Positions 10,565 through 20,421 of a stretch of DNA of 64,000 nt are shown here, piece after piece. The translations under genes were made by a program, and so were the position numbers. Under the pieces are notes generated by a model. That model was not told the origin of the DNA, did no database searches, and saw only the letters and a program-made list of their open reading frames with translations. The stretch lies in contig JBBHKE010002863.1 of NCBI GenBank assembly GCA_037447655.1, positions 369,119-433,118 of the forward strand, in the 5' to 3' direction. Every line of letters begins with the position of its first letter. Position 1 is the first letter of the stretch. The stretch comes from Zygnema cylindricum. Taxonomy: Eukaryota; Streptophyta; Zygnematophyceae; Zygnematales; Zygnemataceae.

Positions 10565-12069
10565 CTGCATCTGAACTAGCAAAGAAGAGTTCAAACAACT
10601 GTAACCGATATTTCTTTCAATCATAACAATTTTACATCATTTTAACAAAGTACGACAAGAGCAATGTGGCCGTGATTCTTGTACGACATGGTGGTCTTCA
10701 AGGCTTGACAACATCCACTGATTTACTTATTCGACATAGTTTTGAGTTTAGCTGTTGCTAACAACCACCTGAACATCCAGTTTTAGGCACATTGGAATTA
10801 ACAATTAACACAACAATTAACATAACAATTAAATTGAGCTTGCCACTTTTGTAACTAGACTGAAATTTTGTCTGACAATGTCTTTTGCTCTTTCATTGGC
10901 CCTCTCATAAAATAAATATTTCAGCCTAGGAGCTTTGAAATTTCAAAACAATTTATTTCTAAAAAAGATGAATTTTGGAAGGGAATCAACGGAACCTTTT
11001 GCTCTTTCTCTATTCTTTTTATGTCCTTCATAGTTATTGAGATGAAAACTCAGTCTGAGACCCACCTCTTCCCACTTCGGGAATCTTCCGACCACTCACG
11101 ATCGAGCCTCGAATGGAAACCATTTTGTCGATACACTCGAAGGTAACGTCACAAGTTTTCACTATTGGATCTCCAAGTCTCTTGAGTTTCCACACACACA
11201 AAAAGGAAAGACAAAGGGAAACATGTTTATATGACGAATGCTAAAGCTGGCGCCCTGTTCCAATCCATTTGTCTCGGCGACTGAGTCCGTCGAAGTTTCG
11301 CAATCGGCCGTTCACGGCGAGATCATCGCCACGTTTCAAAGCATAGGCCGTTGATTGCGAAAACCGAAGTTTGTACGGATGTTTAATACGTGGATGACTC
11401 CTCTCTGTAACTGCATGAGAACGCACGAAATATGAACGTGACTTCTCTGTGGTTTAACATGCGATTAAGTTCCAATGACCGTACTATAACAGGAGGATTT
11501 CGTTTCCTAATGTACGGAATAAAAATTTAACAATAATCTTGTACTTTGTGGAAATATTTTTTTCCAGTAGGATCCGAGTTTGTCAACGGTAACAGATTAG
11601 TTTGAATTTAGCATAAACCCTAACTATGATAGTTCCTATCAGTCATCGTAACCTTTTTTTTCGGTAAGTTACTAGCTACGAAAGTGTCACAATTTTTGGT
11701 GGGCCAATGAAGCAAAACTTTGCAACGTATGATCGTGTTTTGTCTTTTCCGATTGGGCTTAGGGTAATTTCCCATGCATTAAAGTATCGACTTTATTATG
11801 TCATTTTCACCCAAAACACATTTCCGTACGAGAAAAACTTTAGCTGTACAAAAAAATCAATTATTTAAAAGTACAGCAGACGTGAAGTTGATACGTTGAA
11901 TGTACTTCATTTTTGTCATCATCTTAACAAATTTTGGCGCTATCCTTTTTTCGACCCCCGGGCAAGAGAATCCAGCCAGTCAAAAAACTTCATCAATAAT
12001 CACCTCGCGAGGTGATTTCAGGGAAAGGACCTCCATAACAACGAATGCAAAACGGCCCACGCACGCACC
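10565..12069. other. No recognised gene; contains a 20-bp palindrome
   Basis: Mostly AT-rich DNA. The frames at 11241-11426 and 11900-12295 show no domain. At 11998-12017 there is a perfect 20-bp palindrome centred on TCGCGA. Upstream exons of the tandem-exon gene could lie here, but I found none. Confidence 0.4.
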
Positions 12070-12430
12070 ATACGAGTGGGAAAAATTTAGGACGAGGGAG
12101 AGCACTCGCTATTTTTCTCCGTGCCCGTCACGTGCATGTACGGAAAAAAATATGTCGGGGTCTTGGACCTCCACTTTCATTCATAGGTCCTCTGTAGAAT
12201 TTTGCGTCGTCGTTGCTTCTTCCCTCTCCCTCTCACATTATCGCTTTTATCTCTCACTTTTTAGAATGAGGCACAACAATACTGGTATGAAATGAAACAT
12301 ATTTAAAAAATTATTATTTTGACTACCTTTATGTATTTTTTTATGGCAAGTCGAGTGAGAAAAGTTGGAAAAACGAAATCGGATAGGTTTGGCTGAAAGT
12401 TCTTGAATTTTGTGACATCGACGTTGGAAC
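12070..12430. repeat. Dispersed non-coding repeat, copy A
   Basis: Shares a long diverged match with 22145-22480: GAGAGxACTCGCTAT, CxCGTCACGxGCATGTACG, GGGGTCTxGGACCTCCACTTTC, then ATGxxxxxCAACAATACT(A/G)GTAT. Same orientation in both places. No open frame is conserved between copies, so it is probably a non-coding mobile element or an LTR remnant of unknown family. Confidence 0.65.
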
Positions 12431-12469
12431 AAGTGAGCATTGTGTCACAATGTCACATAACCCGAAACA

Positions 12470-13227
12470 TTTCCCAAAAAACTGTCGCTTAGAGAGTTAG
12501 ACCTCAATACTGGATAATTACAATTTTGGCTAAGTCCTAACTTTATACTCACAAAGAGTATCCACTGAAAACTAACTAATCCGATGTCTACACCTGGAAC
12601 ATCAGTACTGTACTACACTACGACAAGGTACCGAATCAGTACACTATTTGTACTGTGAGTACGTCCAAACCCTATTTGACTACTAAACAAATTTATACTT
12701 AGTGGAACACTACATTCTAATCCGCTAAGTAAAAACTACTGTGTTTCACATATGCAAATAGATTCCCGTACAGTAGTGTTCAAGGTGCTTAGTCAGCAGT
12801 GGATGCTAGCGTCCAGCCGACTGTTGATCAAGTGCTCCTAGTCACTTAAGATCGTACAAGATGATGAGTCATTTGTGGTCCCACGTGAATCTCGTCCGTT
12901 CACTCGATTCGCATCTACAGTCGTCGTTGAATGTTGTACCACTATCTCTGCGGACAATCGGTTGAGTCTTTGTCCGTCCGATTCTTCAACAGTATTCGTT
13001 GGATGTGTGACGCGTGGTAAAGTGTGTCGGCGCTTTCCCGAAAAACCGGTATGATGTTTATTTTTTGACGCGTGTCCCTGCAGAAGTACAATACACTCAA
13101 AAGTACTACTGCTACTGACACACTAAATGAGGTAAGTATTACAACTTATCTAGACCAAAAATATTCTAAGTACTTGGTCTCTCCTCACAGCTCTGTTTAG
13201 TGATTATTAAGATTTCTTATTTCAACA
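12470..13227 (-). repeat. copia LTR copy 2 with 14 nt of internal sequence
   Basis: Nearly identical to 9552-10309 at an offset of 2918. The match extends past the LTR into the first bases of the primer site and then stops, and to the right it continues through the neighbouring intron and exon. It is therefore part of a segmental duplication and not an independent insertion. CE3-like ACGCGTGTCCC is at 13068-13078. Confidence 0.8.
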
Positions 13228-13339
13228 GTAAAAAGTTACATGCAACGTTTTAGTGTTGTTTTTACTTAATATATTTTTCCATTCGGAAATAGAAGACTTT
13301 TGATATATTTGTTGCAAATGAAAACAAAAAAATACTTAC

Positions 13340-13482
13340 CTCGCCCATCTTTTAACGTTTCACGTTGGTATTCGAGACTTTCACGTCCTTCCTCGAGTGT
13401 TTTTCTTTCCCTAGAGTAATGTCCACCAAACCCATGATGTCTTCGCCATGGCCACCATGAGGTCCACGATGCCCTCCAATTT
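13340..13482 (-). pseudogene. Repeated exon, unit 7 (duplicate of unit 6)
   Basis: Same splice sites and 143-bp length as unit 6. The donor-side two thirds are identical to unit 6, then identity falls sharply in the His-rich part. This suggests a gene conversion or duplication edge inside the exon. Homology to 10565-10680 continues to the chromovirus LTR at 13600. Confidence 0.45.
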
Positions 13483-13599
13483 CTGCATAGAACTAGCAAA
13501 AAAACGTTCAAACAACCGAAACTTACAATGTTTTCAACTGTAACAATTTTACATCATCTTAACAAAGTACGATAAGAGCATTGCGGCCACGAGGCCTGT

Positions 13600-14108
13600 T
13601 GTAACAGGGTTATAGAATTGGGTACTTAGTGTCTAGGGCTAAGCTGCTATAGTTGCGATTTCAGAGCAGCGCAATTGCGATTCCAGAGCAGCGCAGCTGC
13701 GATTCCAGACCAGCGCAGCATAGCACTATTGTAGCATAACAACTTAGCGGCGTAGCAACTTAGTAGCGCAGCAGCAGCGCAGCATAGCAACGCCGCAGAA
13801 TGTAGATTGAGCTGTATAGTTCTAGAAGGAAGTTTTGGATAGATCTCGGTTGATCGTGAAGGTCCACGTGTACAGCTGTATAGTACTAAGTTGACTAGCA
13901 GTTAGTTAGTTTAAATAGTCGAGTAAGACCTAGTGAATGACACCTCAAGTAGACTTAGACAGCCAGCGCAACCTTGTACTCTCTTTCAAGTAATCAAGCG
14001 CAACCGTGTCTGTGAGTTCTGTGTACTCGTGCTGTTGCTACAGGAAGATCCTTGGTGTTTTCCGCTGTGCACTGTGACGGGTTGTGGTCTATTGTTGCCT
14101 CTTTTACA
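13600..14108 (+). repeat. Chromovirus 5' LTR (509 bp)
   Basis: TGTAACA...TTTACA. Three tandem 22-bp units (13652-13717, core TTGCGATTCCAGAGCAGCGCA) are followed by more CAGCGCAGC words. GTTTAAATAG near 13907 could serve as a TATA box. It is related to 20422-20940 except for an internal block (about 13745-13855) that differs wholly from the 3' LTR. Confidence 0.88.
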
Positions 14109-14123
14109 CTTGTATCAAAGCTG
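14109..14123 (+). promoter_or_regulatory. Chromovirus primer binding site
   Basis: CTTGTATCAAAGCTG follows the 5' LTR end directly. It resembles the complement of the initiator methionine tRNA 3' end (TGGTATCAGAGC) with two or three mismatches, and so probably primes minus-strand synthesis. Confidence 0.6.
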
Positions 14124-14142
14124 TTAACCGTGACTCGACAGC

Positions 14143-15579
14143 ATGGATGGACACGGCGTATCCACTACAGAAATGTTGGCGCAAGTTCTCAGGGAGTTGG
14201 AAAGTGTGAGATTACAGAACGCGCAGCTGAGTAACACCGTCACAGCCTTGGAATCGCGTCTAGGGGAGCGACCTCATGGAGGCGTAGAGAGAGACTCCCG
14301 GAGACCAAAATTAAGACTTCCCGATGAGTTTGACCCTGCAAGACACACGAACCTTGACTCGTGGCTATTCTCCGTGGCGAACTATCTCGAGAATTTTCCT
14401 AGCCTATCGGTTCGTGAGAAGATTCACTACGCGGGTGGTCTTCTTAAAGGGGCAGCGGGGGCTTGGTGGAGAACATTGGTAGAGGACGATGAGTCACCGA
14501 CCGTCTGGGCGCTCTTCGTTCAACTCCTCCGTGACACTTGGCAGCCCGTCAACACGATGAAGGCGGCAAGAGATAAGATCGCAGTATTGAAGCAACGAAC
14601 TTCAGTGATGGAGTTTACGCAGCGGTTCTTGGAGTGTAAAGTTCAAATACCTACGATGACGGAGGATGAAGGTGTGGATCGCTTCGTGAAGGGGCTTAAG
14701 TCGTCTATTCGTAGAGATGTGGAACAATGGCTTGCACGGGAAAGCACGACTCCTCCTCTCTCAACAATCATCCAGTTTGCGGAGCGGACCGATTCGGTCG
14801 ACTTTAACCTCCAGAGACCTTATCACTACGGGTCGAGCAGTAGCGGAGGAAACCGACGAGACGAAGGTCCAACCCCTATGGAGCTCGGCGCAATTAATGA
14901 GGATACCGAAGAGGTCAACGTCTTGCGGAAAAAGATGAAAACCACCAAGACCAAGACCAATGACTTGTCCCCCGAGGAAATCCAGCGGAGGAGGCAAAAT
15001 GGCCTATGCTTCCAGTGCGGTTCTCCAGATCATATGGCTCGAGAGTGTCCAAAATGGAAAGGTCCCAAAAAGGGAAAACTTACAGTTATGAGGTTAGCCG
15101 GTGAAAGAGGAGACCCTTTGATATTTCGGGGTCAAATAGGAGTAAGTGCTGTTAACTTCATGGTGGACTCCGGAGCATCGGGGAACTTCATTAACGAGGC
15201 GACGATGAAAAGGTTTAAACTTCCTCTTGTGGTACTAAATGATCATCAGTCGGTACAATTGGCCGACGGAAGTTCCTTATCCATTACCCATCGTACCCCG
15301 AGGCTATGCATTGGCATTAGGAAATTCCGATGGTACGACACGCTTCACGTATTACCTCTTGGGGACCATGAGGTAATCTTGGGGAAACCGTGGCTGCAAA
15401 AATGGAATCCCACAATTGATTGGAGAAGTGGCGACATGAGAGTGAAAAAAGGTGAAGAAGAGTTCGAGGTAAAAGCGGGAGCGGCTGGTAAGGGAGCGGA
15501 AGAGGGATGCATGCTTTCGGCCTTACAGCTTAAGAGGGCACTCAACAAAGGGGAAACGATTGGTATGGCAGTTGTCTAG
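14143..15579 (+). CDS. gag: Chromovirus Gag-protease
   Basis: A 478-codon open frame starting 35 nt after the LTR. The N-terminus is a heptad-like helix (MLAQVLRELESVRLQNAQLS), followed by the Ty3 capsid region (LDSWLFSVANYLENF, GLLKGAAGAWWRTL, FTQRFLECK). A zinc knuckle CFQCGSPDHMAREC begins at residue 289. The aspartic protease active site DSGAS starts at residue 342, with a later HEVILGKPWL block typical of pepsin-like retroviral proteases. All key residues are intact. It ends at a single TAG, and pol continues in the same frame three codons later. Confidence 0.92.
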   Translation: MDGHGVSTTEMLAQVLRELESVRLQNAQLSNTVTALESRLGERPHGGVERDSRRPKLRLPDEFDPARHTNLDSWLFSVANYLENFPSLSVREKIHYAGGLLKGAAGAWWRTLVEDDESPTVWALFVQLLRDTWQPVNTMKAARDKIAVLKQRTSVMEFTQRFLECKVQIPTMTEDEGVDRFVKGLKSSIRRDVEQWLARESTTPPLSTIIQFAERTDSVDFNLQRPYHYGSSSSGGNRRDEGPTPMELGAINEDTEEVNVLRKKMKTTKTKTNDLSPEEIQRRRQNGLCFQCGSPDHMARECPKWKGPKKGKLTVMRLAGERGDPLIFRGQIGVSAVNFMVDSGASGNFINEATMKRFKLPLVVLNDHQSVQLADGSSLSITHRTPRLCIGIRKFRWYDTLHVLPLGDHEVILGKPWLQKWNPTIDWRSGDMRVKKGEEEFEVKAGAAGKGAEEGCMLSALQLKRALNKGETIGMAVV

Positions 15580-15582
15580 CCA

Positions 15583-17373
15583 ATGGAGGAGGCGAAGGAG
15601 GAGATCCCGGAAGAATGGAAGAAGAAGGAACCCGACTTCGATTTCAAAGAAAGTGACGACATTGGAAAGACTTCCGAAGAGGCCCCGGAAGTCGTGACAA
15701 AACTTCTCGAGGAGTACGCAGATGTATTTCCCCCAAAGCTCCCCGAAGGATTACCTCCGAAGCGCGAAGTAGACCATAGAATAGAGCTTGTTCCTGGAGC
15801 AGTACCCCCGGCTAATCGGATGTACAAGATGAGCTGCACCGAGTTGGACGAATTGAAAAAGCAACTCGCGGGATTGGTCGAAGCCGGAGCAATCGAACTA
15901 AGCAAGTCACCGTATGGAGCCCTCGTTCTCTTTGTGAACAAGAAAGATGGAGGTTTCCATATGTGTGTAGACTACCGAGCGGTGAACAAGATAACGGTGA
16001 AGAATGCGTACCCCCTACCGAGGATAGACGAATTGTTGGATCGACTTCGAGGTGCCAAATATTTTTCGAAAATAGACTTGCGGAGCGGCTACCACCAGAT
16101 CAGCATTGCCGAAGAGGATGTGGAAAAGACGGCGTTCAGAACTCGATACAGTTATTTCCAGTTTCAGGTAATGCCGTTCGGGTTGACTAACGCACCGGCG
16201 ACCTTTATGCATTTAATGAATTCCATCTTTCGGCAATATCTGGACGCGTTTGTGATCGTCTTCTTAGATGACATATTGGTGTATAGCCGAACGAAGAAAG
16301 AGCATATGAAGCACTTACGGGCGGTCCTACAAGTTCTTCGGGAGCATAAGTTATACGCAAAAAGAAGTAAATGTGATTTCTTCAAGGAGAAGATTGATTT
16401 TTTAGGCCATGTGGTGAGCCGGGACGGAATTGCAGTGGATCTAAACAAGACAAAGGTCGTTAAGGAGTGGCCGCAGCCGGCAAATATCACGAAGTTACGG
16501 AGCTTTCTAGGACTATGCTCCTATTATCAACATTTTGTCGAAGGTTTCGCAAAAATCGCTGCACCGCTCACGGAATTGCTCAAGAATGATGTGCCCTATG
16601 ATTGGAAAGCGGCGCAAGGGGCAGCTTTTAACACGCTAAAGGAGCGGTTGGTTACCGCCCCTGTGTTAGCTATTCCCGATCCGAACTTACCTTGGACGAT
16701 AATTACCGACGCTAGCGATACGGCTATTGGAGCGATCCTTATACATGATCAAGGAAAAGGCCTTCAACCCATCGCCTACGATAGTCGAAAACTAAATGCA
16801 GCAGAGCTGAACTGGGCCACCCATGAGAAAGAGACAATAGTTATCATCAATGCGCTGGAGGTTTGGAAGTGTTACGTTCAGGGGAAACGGATCACGGTTA
16901 TCACGGATCACCACGCCTTACAATATCTCCAAACCCAGCCGAAGTTGTCCAAGAAACAAGTGCGTTGGATGACGTTTCTGCGGACCTTCGGTCCGGAACT
17001 TGTTATAGAATATAAGCCGGGCAAAACGAACCCGGCAGATGCGCAGTCAAGAATACCCGACGTCGCTGCGCCAATAGCGGAGCAGCGACGGCAAGCATCG
17101 CAGCATGGGAATGTAAGCTCTGTGAAGGAGAACATCGCAGCGTCGACCGCAGCGCAAGGTCCGAAACTCAGCACAGTCACCAGTACGGTGCAGGTGGAAG
17201 AACAGTGGTTAAGTCGAATAAAGGCCGCTTACGACGACGATGATGCACTAAAGGAACTCATCAAACGGAAGGTATTCGTTCGAACCGCCAATGGTATGTG
17301 GCGGTACAGACCGAGTAAAACAACACGGCTTTATGTGCCAACAAAATACGGAACTTCGTCACACGATTCTTAA
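15583..17373 (+). CDS. pol: Chromovirus reverse transcriptase-RNase H
   Basis: It continues the gag frame after TAG (15577-15579). RT blocks: [66 protein letters not shown], and the catalytic [10 protein letters not shown] (Asp-Asp at about residues 229-230). The connection ([29 protein letters not shown]) and RNase H ([38 protein letters not shown]) are intact. It then enters the RNase H-integrase linker and is lost at a frameshift near 17330. The ATG at 15583 may not be used; read-through from gag is as likely. Confidence 0.9.
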   Translation: MEEAKEEIPEEWKKKEPDFDFKESDDIGKTSEEAPEVVTKLLEEYADVFPPKLPEGLPPKREVDHRIELVPGAVPPANRMYKMSCTELDELKKQLAGLVEAGAIELSKSPYGALVLFVNKKDGGFHMCVDYRAVNKITVKNAYPLPRIDELLDRLRGAKYFSKIDLRSGYHQISIAEEDVEKTAFRTRYSYFQFQVMPFGLTNAPATFMHLMNSIFRQYLDAFVIVFLDDILVYSRTKKEHMKHLRAVLQVLREHKLYAKRSKCDFFKEKIDFLGHVVSRDGIAVDLNKTKVVKEWPQPANITKLRSFLGLCSYYQHFVEGFAKIAAPLTELLKNDVPYDWKAAQGAAFNTLKERLVTAPVLAIPDPNLPWTIITDASDTAIGAILIHDQGKGLQPIAYDSRKLNAAELNWATHEKETIVIINALEVWKCYVQGKRITVITDHHALQYLQTQPKLSKKQVRWMTFLRTFGPELVIEYKPGKTNPADAQSRIPDVAAPIAEQRRQASQHGNVSSVKENIAASTAAQGPKLSTVTSTVQVEEQWLSRIKAAYDDDDALKELIKRKVFVRTANGMWRYRPSKTTRLYVPTKYGTSSHDS

Positions 17374-18262
17374 AATGAATCACGACGAGCCGCTCAGTGG
17401 AAATTTTGGGCGGGATAAAACAACCGCACGTGTCGCTGAGGCGTATTACTGGCCGAACATGACTCGAGACATTGCAGAATATGTCCGGACGTGTGACTCG
17501 TGTAATAGGAACAAATCGGATTCAGGGCAACAAGGTCTGTTACAACCCCTACCAATACCATCTGTTCCTTAGGAGGCGATCTCGATGGATTTCATCGTGG
17601 CCCTTCCCCGGACGAAGAAGGGCTACGACTCAATCTTCGTCGTCGTGGATTACCTGACGAAGATGGCACATTTTCTACCTACGTCCACCACAGCTACTGC
17701 ACAAGATATCGCGGACTTATTCTTTCGGGAGATATTCCGCCATCACGAACTTCAAAAAAAGATCGTCAGCAACCGCGATCGTAAATTTGTGAGCCACTTT
17801 TGGCAAAATCTATTTGCGTTATGTGGCACGCAGCTGGCCATGTCCATAGCCTACCACCCTCAAACAGATGGTCAGACTGAAAGGGTGAATCGAACTTTGG
17901 AGGAAGCGTTGCGGGCTTATGTCTCGGTGCACCAAACGGATTGGGTGGACCATTTAACGGCAATCGAGGTAGCATACAACAGTGGAGTGCACTCGTCAAC
18001 AAATGCGACGCCATTCTCCCTCAATGGACGACAACCCACTCTTCCCCAAAACTTATTAGTAGCGGATTGCCAAACACCGGCAGCTCTAGACTTTTCCAAA
18101 ACGTTGCAAGGAAACTTGGAAAAGGCGGTCAAGGCGCTCCAAATGGCTAAGGATCGTCAAAAAGCGCAGGCCGACGCCCACCGGAAGGAAACCGTCTTCT
18201 GCATGGGGAACAAGGTTCGCCTTAATATGGCAAACCTCTCCTTGCCGGGTGCCCTCTCTTAG
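17291..18262 (+). pseudogene. Chromovirus integrase
   Basis: Second pol frame. A zinc domain ([34 protein letters not shown]) is followed by TAG at 17570-17572, where relatives have Trp (TGG). The core MDFIVALPRTKKGYDSIFVVVDYLTKMAHF carries the first Asp. SNRDRKFVSHFW carries the second (normally SDRDxxF; Asp to Asn just before). HPQTDGQTERVNRTLE carries the Glu. It is stopped again at 18260-18262. With the frameshift and two stops it cannot be made as one protein unless another copy supplies it. Confidence 0.88.
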
Positions 18263-18673
18263 AAGTTGGCACCAAGGTTCACGCGCCCATTCACAATTCT
18301 TTCCCGTGTGGGCGACGTGGCTTACAAGTTGGATATCCCGACGGAATGGCATATCCACAATGTTTTCCATGTTTCCCTTGTTAAACCATTCCGCGATCCT
18401 GATTCAATGTTCCCTAATTGACGACGGCATACCCCTTTACCACCCGTTCGAGGCACCTCGAACGAGTATGAGGTGGAAGAGATTCTTCAGTCACGCTACT
18501 CTCGGAATTCCAACTCCACCCAATACTTGGTGCGTTGGAAGGGTTACGGTGCTGATGACGACTTTTGGGTGGACGGGAGGGATCTACATTCCCCGGAGTT
18601 GCTGCGCCGGTTTCAGCGGAGTGAGGACACTCAACTTTACCAGAGGGGCAATCGCAGCAGCCGCAACAAATGA
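18263..18673 (+). pseudogene. Integrase C-terminus with chromodomain
   Basis: Same frame after the TAG: KLAPRFTRPFTILSRVGDVAYKLDIP, HNVFHVSLVKPF (GPY/F-type module), a TGA near 18418-18420, then YEVEEILQSRYSRNSNSTQ with YLVRWKGYGADDDFWVDGRD and LLRRF at about 18468-18620. This is a full-length chromodomain with the aromatic positions Tyr, Trp and Trp of the methyl-lysine cage in place. Chromodomains of this clade steer integration to marked heterochromatin. Confidence 0.88.
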
Positions 18674-19111
18674 GCCAATCGCAGTGTCGCAACCATCGCA
18701 ATTATCTTGGGGACGCAGCAAAGGACCGCAACGGCGATGTTACCACACCGCAGCGCTGTAGCAGCGCAGCCACCGCAACGCAACATTGTTACGATGACGT
18801 CAGAGGATCGCAGCACCACCGCTGCGCTGACAGGAAAGCGCAATGGCGCAATTGAGTTTCACTATATGGGTAACGACGAACCCTCGGTTTCGCCGCAGCA
18901 GCGCAGTTTTTTAAATGATGGACGCTACGAAACCCTCGCACGCTGCGACGCTTCGCAAAGTCCAAAGGTGAAACCCTCAACCCCCGTGAATAAAGCCGCC
19001 ATCCGTCCTCACGACCAACCTAGTCCCGGTTGCTTGGAAATTGCTTCTCTCCGCACAATTAGTTTACCTTCGCTTCTGGAATTACCGGAATTGTCTGGTT
19101 CAGCAGTGTCT
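18674..19111 (+). other. CGCAG-rich region after the chromodomain
   Basis: Dense in CGCAR/GCAGCGCAG words also found in the element's LTR. A 185-codon frame (18707-19264) crosses it, but its first part looks like low-complexity translation of these words. It more probably serves as a spacer before the coding region at 19112. Confidence 0.45.
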
Positions 19112-20376
19112 ATGGCGTCGTCGTCCTCTCCACCACGGAAAACGAGGAGACTGGTACGGGTGGGACAAGGAGATCCGAACCGTGTCGAGAGATTGTTAAG
19201 GGCGGCGGAGGCCATGGTGGAAGCAAGCACGCGAAAGAGAAGTAGAAGTGGAGCCGGAACCTGAGGTAAGTGCCAGTAGCGAGGCAGGACCAGCAGAGAC
19301 CAGTGGAGGGGAGGGGTTAGAAAACTCACAGGAGCGTGAATACACCCCAACCCGGGAAGGTGATCAGAAATTTAAAGAAGATCATGAGCTATCGGAGGCG
19401 GAGGAACTGGAACGAGAACCAACGCCTCCGCCAATTGAAGAGCGTGCCTCAGATCTAGAGGTGATGCGGGACCCAAACAAGGAGAGTACCGCGGCGAGCA
19501 GTCGTCTGAAAGCGCGCAAAAGAAAGCAGAGGTACAATACCCCAGTCGCGACGATGTGTTCCTCTTGCGAGGGAACCGAAGAGATCTGGAGGAGGAAAGT
19601 GAACAGAGAGAGGAAATTCCCGACTACCTCTTCCCACTACCGGTCGACACCCTGCATCCGAACCTCGCCTTTAGCTTCGCCAAAAGGTTTTATTGGAACC
19701 CTTCGGAGTGGCCCGAGGAATGGCGTATAGGGAAGCCTCGAGATCCCATCTGTATTCCTGCCGACGTTCCGTCACACCCAGCGTGGAATTTCATGTGGAC
19801 AAAAGACCTGGGAAATAATCATAAGGGTTATATGCAGCTAAACCCTCACGCCTTACCGTTCGTGGAAGTGGTAGAGGAGAACTATAGGTTCAAGATTGAT
19901 GTTCTCGGGTTACTACGTCATTATCACCCGTGGGATGTCCGCCTCCACGACATCATCTTTAGAGCGCAGGTCACCCCTGAGGTGCGGGTACACAAGCTGG
20001 CTCGAAAGAATGCTCTACAGCGTGCCCGAGCTGCAAGGAAACACGTGTCCTTTAAATTACGGAAGGTACCTCGGTGGAAACCGGCGGACGAAGAAGCGGA
20101 GGAAGTTTCCCCAGTGGTTGAACTTGAAGTACCCCGGATTCCAGCACCCGGGGAGCCTGCACCGGCGGACGTTCCGCCGCGACCCGCAGTACCCGAGGGG
20201 AAGATCGGGTACGGGAACGAATCACTCGGCGGCGGTTGGCAGCTGCGGATCGTCACATCGCGTTACTGGAGACCCGATGTGAACACCTCCAAAATCAACT
20301 CGACGCCCTTCGCCAGGAAGTCGAAGAGTATCGCGAGGAAACATATGACATACTCCGGCAACTGCAGTTTCCCTGA
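19112..20376 (+). pseudogene. Extra coding region after pol (accessory ORF, two or three shifts)
   Basis: A likely start at ATG 19112 gives a basic N-terminus (SSPPRKTRRLVRVG). A shift near 19250 leads to an acidic Glu-rich stretch (19248 on) ending in basic KARKRKQR. A shift near 19545 leads to a folded-looking block (DYLFPLPVDTLHPNLAFSFA, FYWNPSEWPEEWRIG, HPAWNFMWTKDLG), then a Pro-rich hinge. A shift near 20170 leads to a coiled-coil-like tail (ALLETRCEHLQNQLDALRQE) ending in TGA at 20374-20376. About 420 codons in all, sense to pol. No transmembrane segment is obvious, so a typical Env is unlikely. I do not recognise it. Confidence 0.6.
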
Positions 20377-20421
20377 GTCAATCAAATTTCAGCGGGACGG
20401 TGAATCCTTAGTGGGAGGCAC

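Noticed and set aside
11900-12295. 131-codon ORF with a hydrophobic N-terminus
   Set aside because: It crosses into the dispersed repeat, and its frame is not conserved in the second copy at 22145.
19112-20376. Envelope gene of an infectious retrovirus
   Set aside because: No signal peptide, furin-type site or transmembrane helix is visible; the basic and acidic stretches fit a nuclear or RNA-binding protein better.
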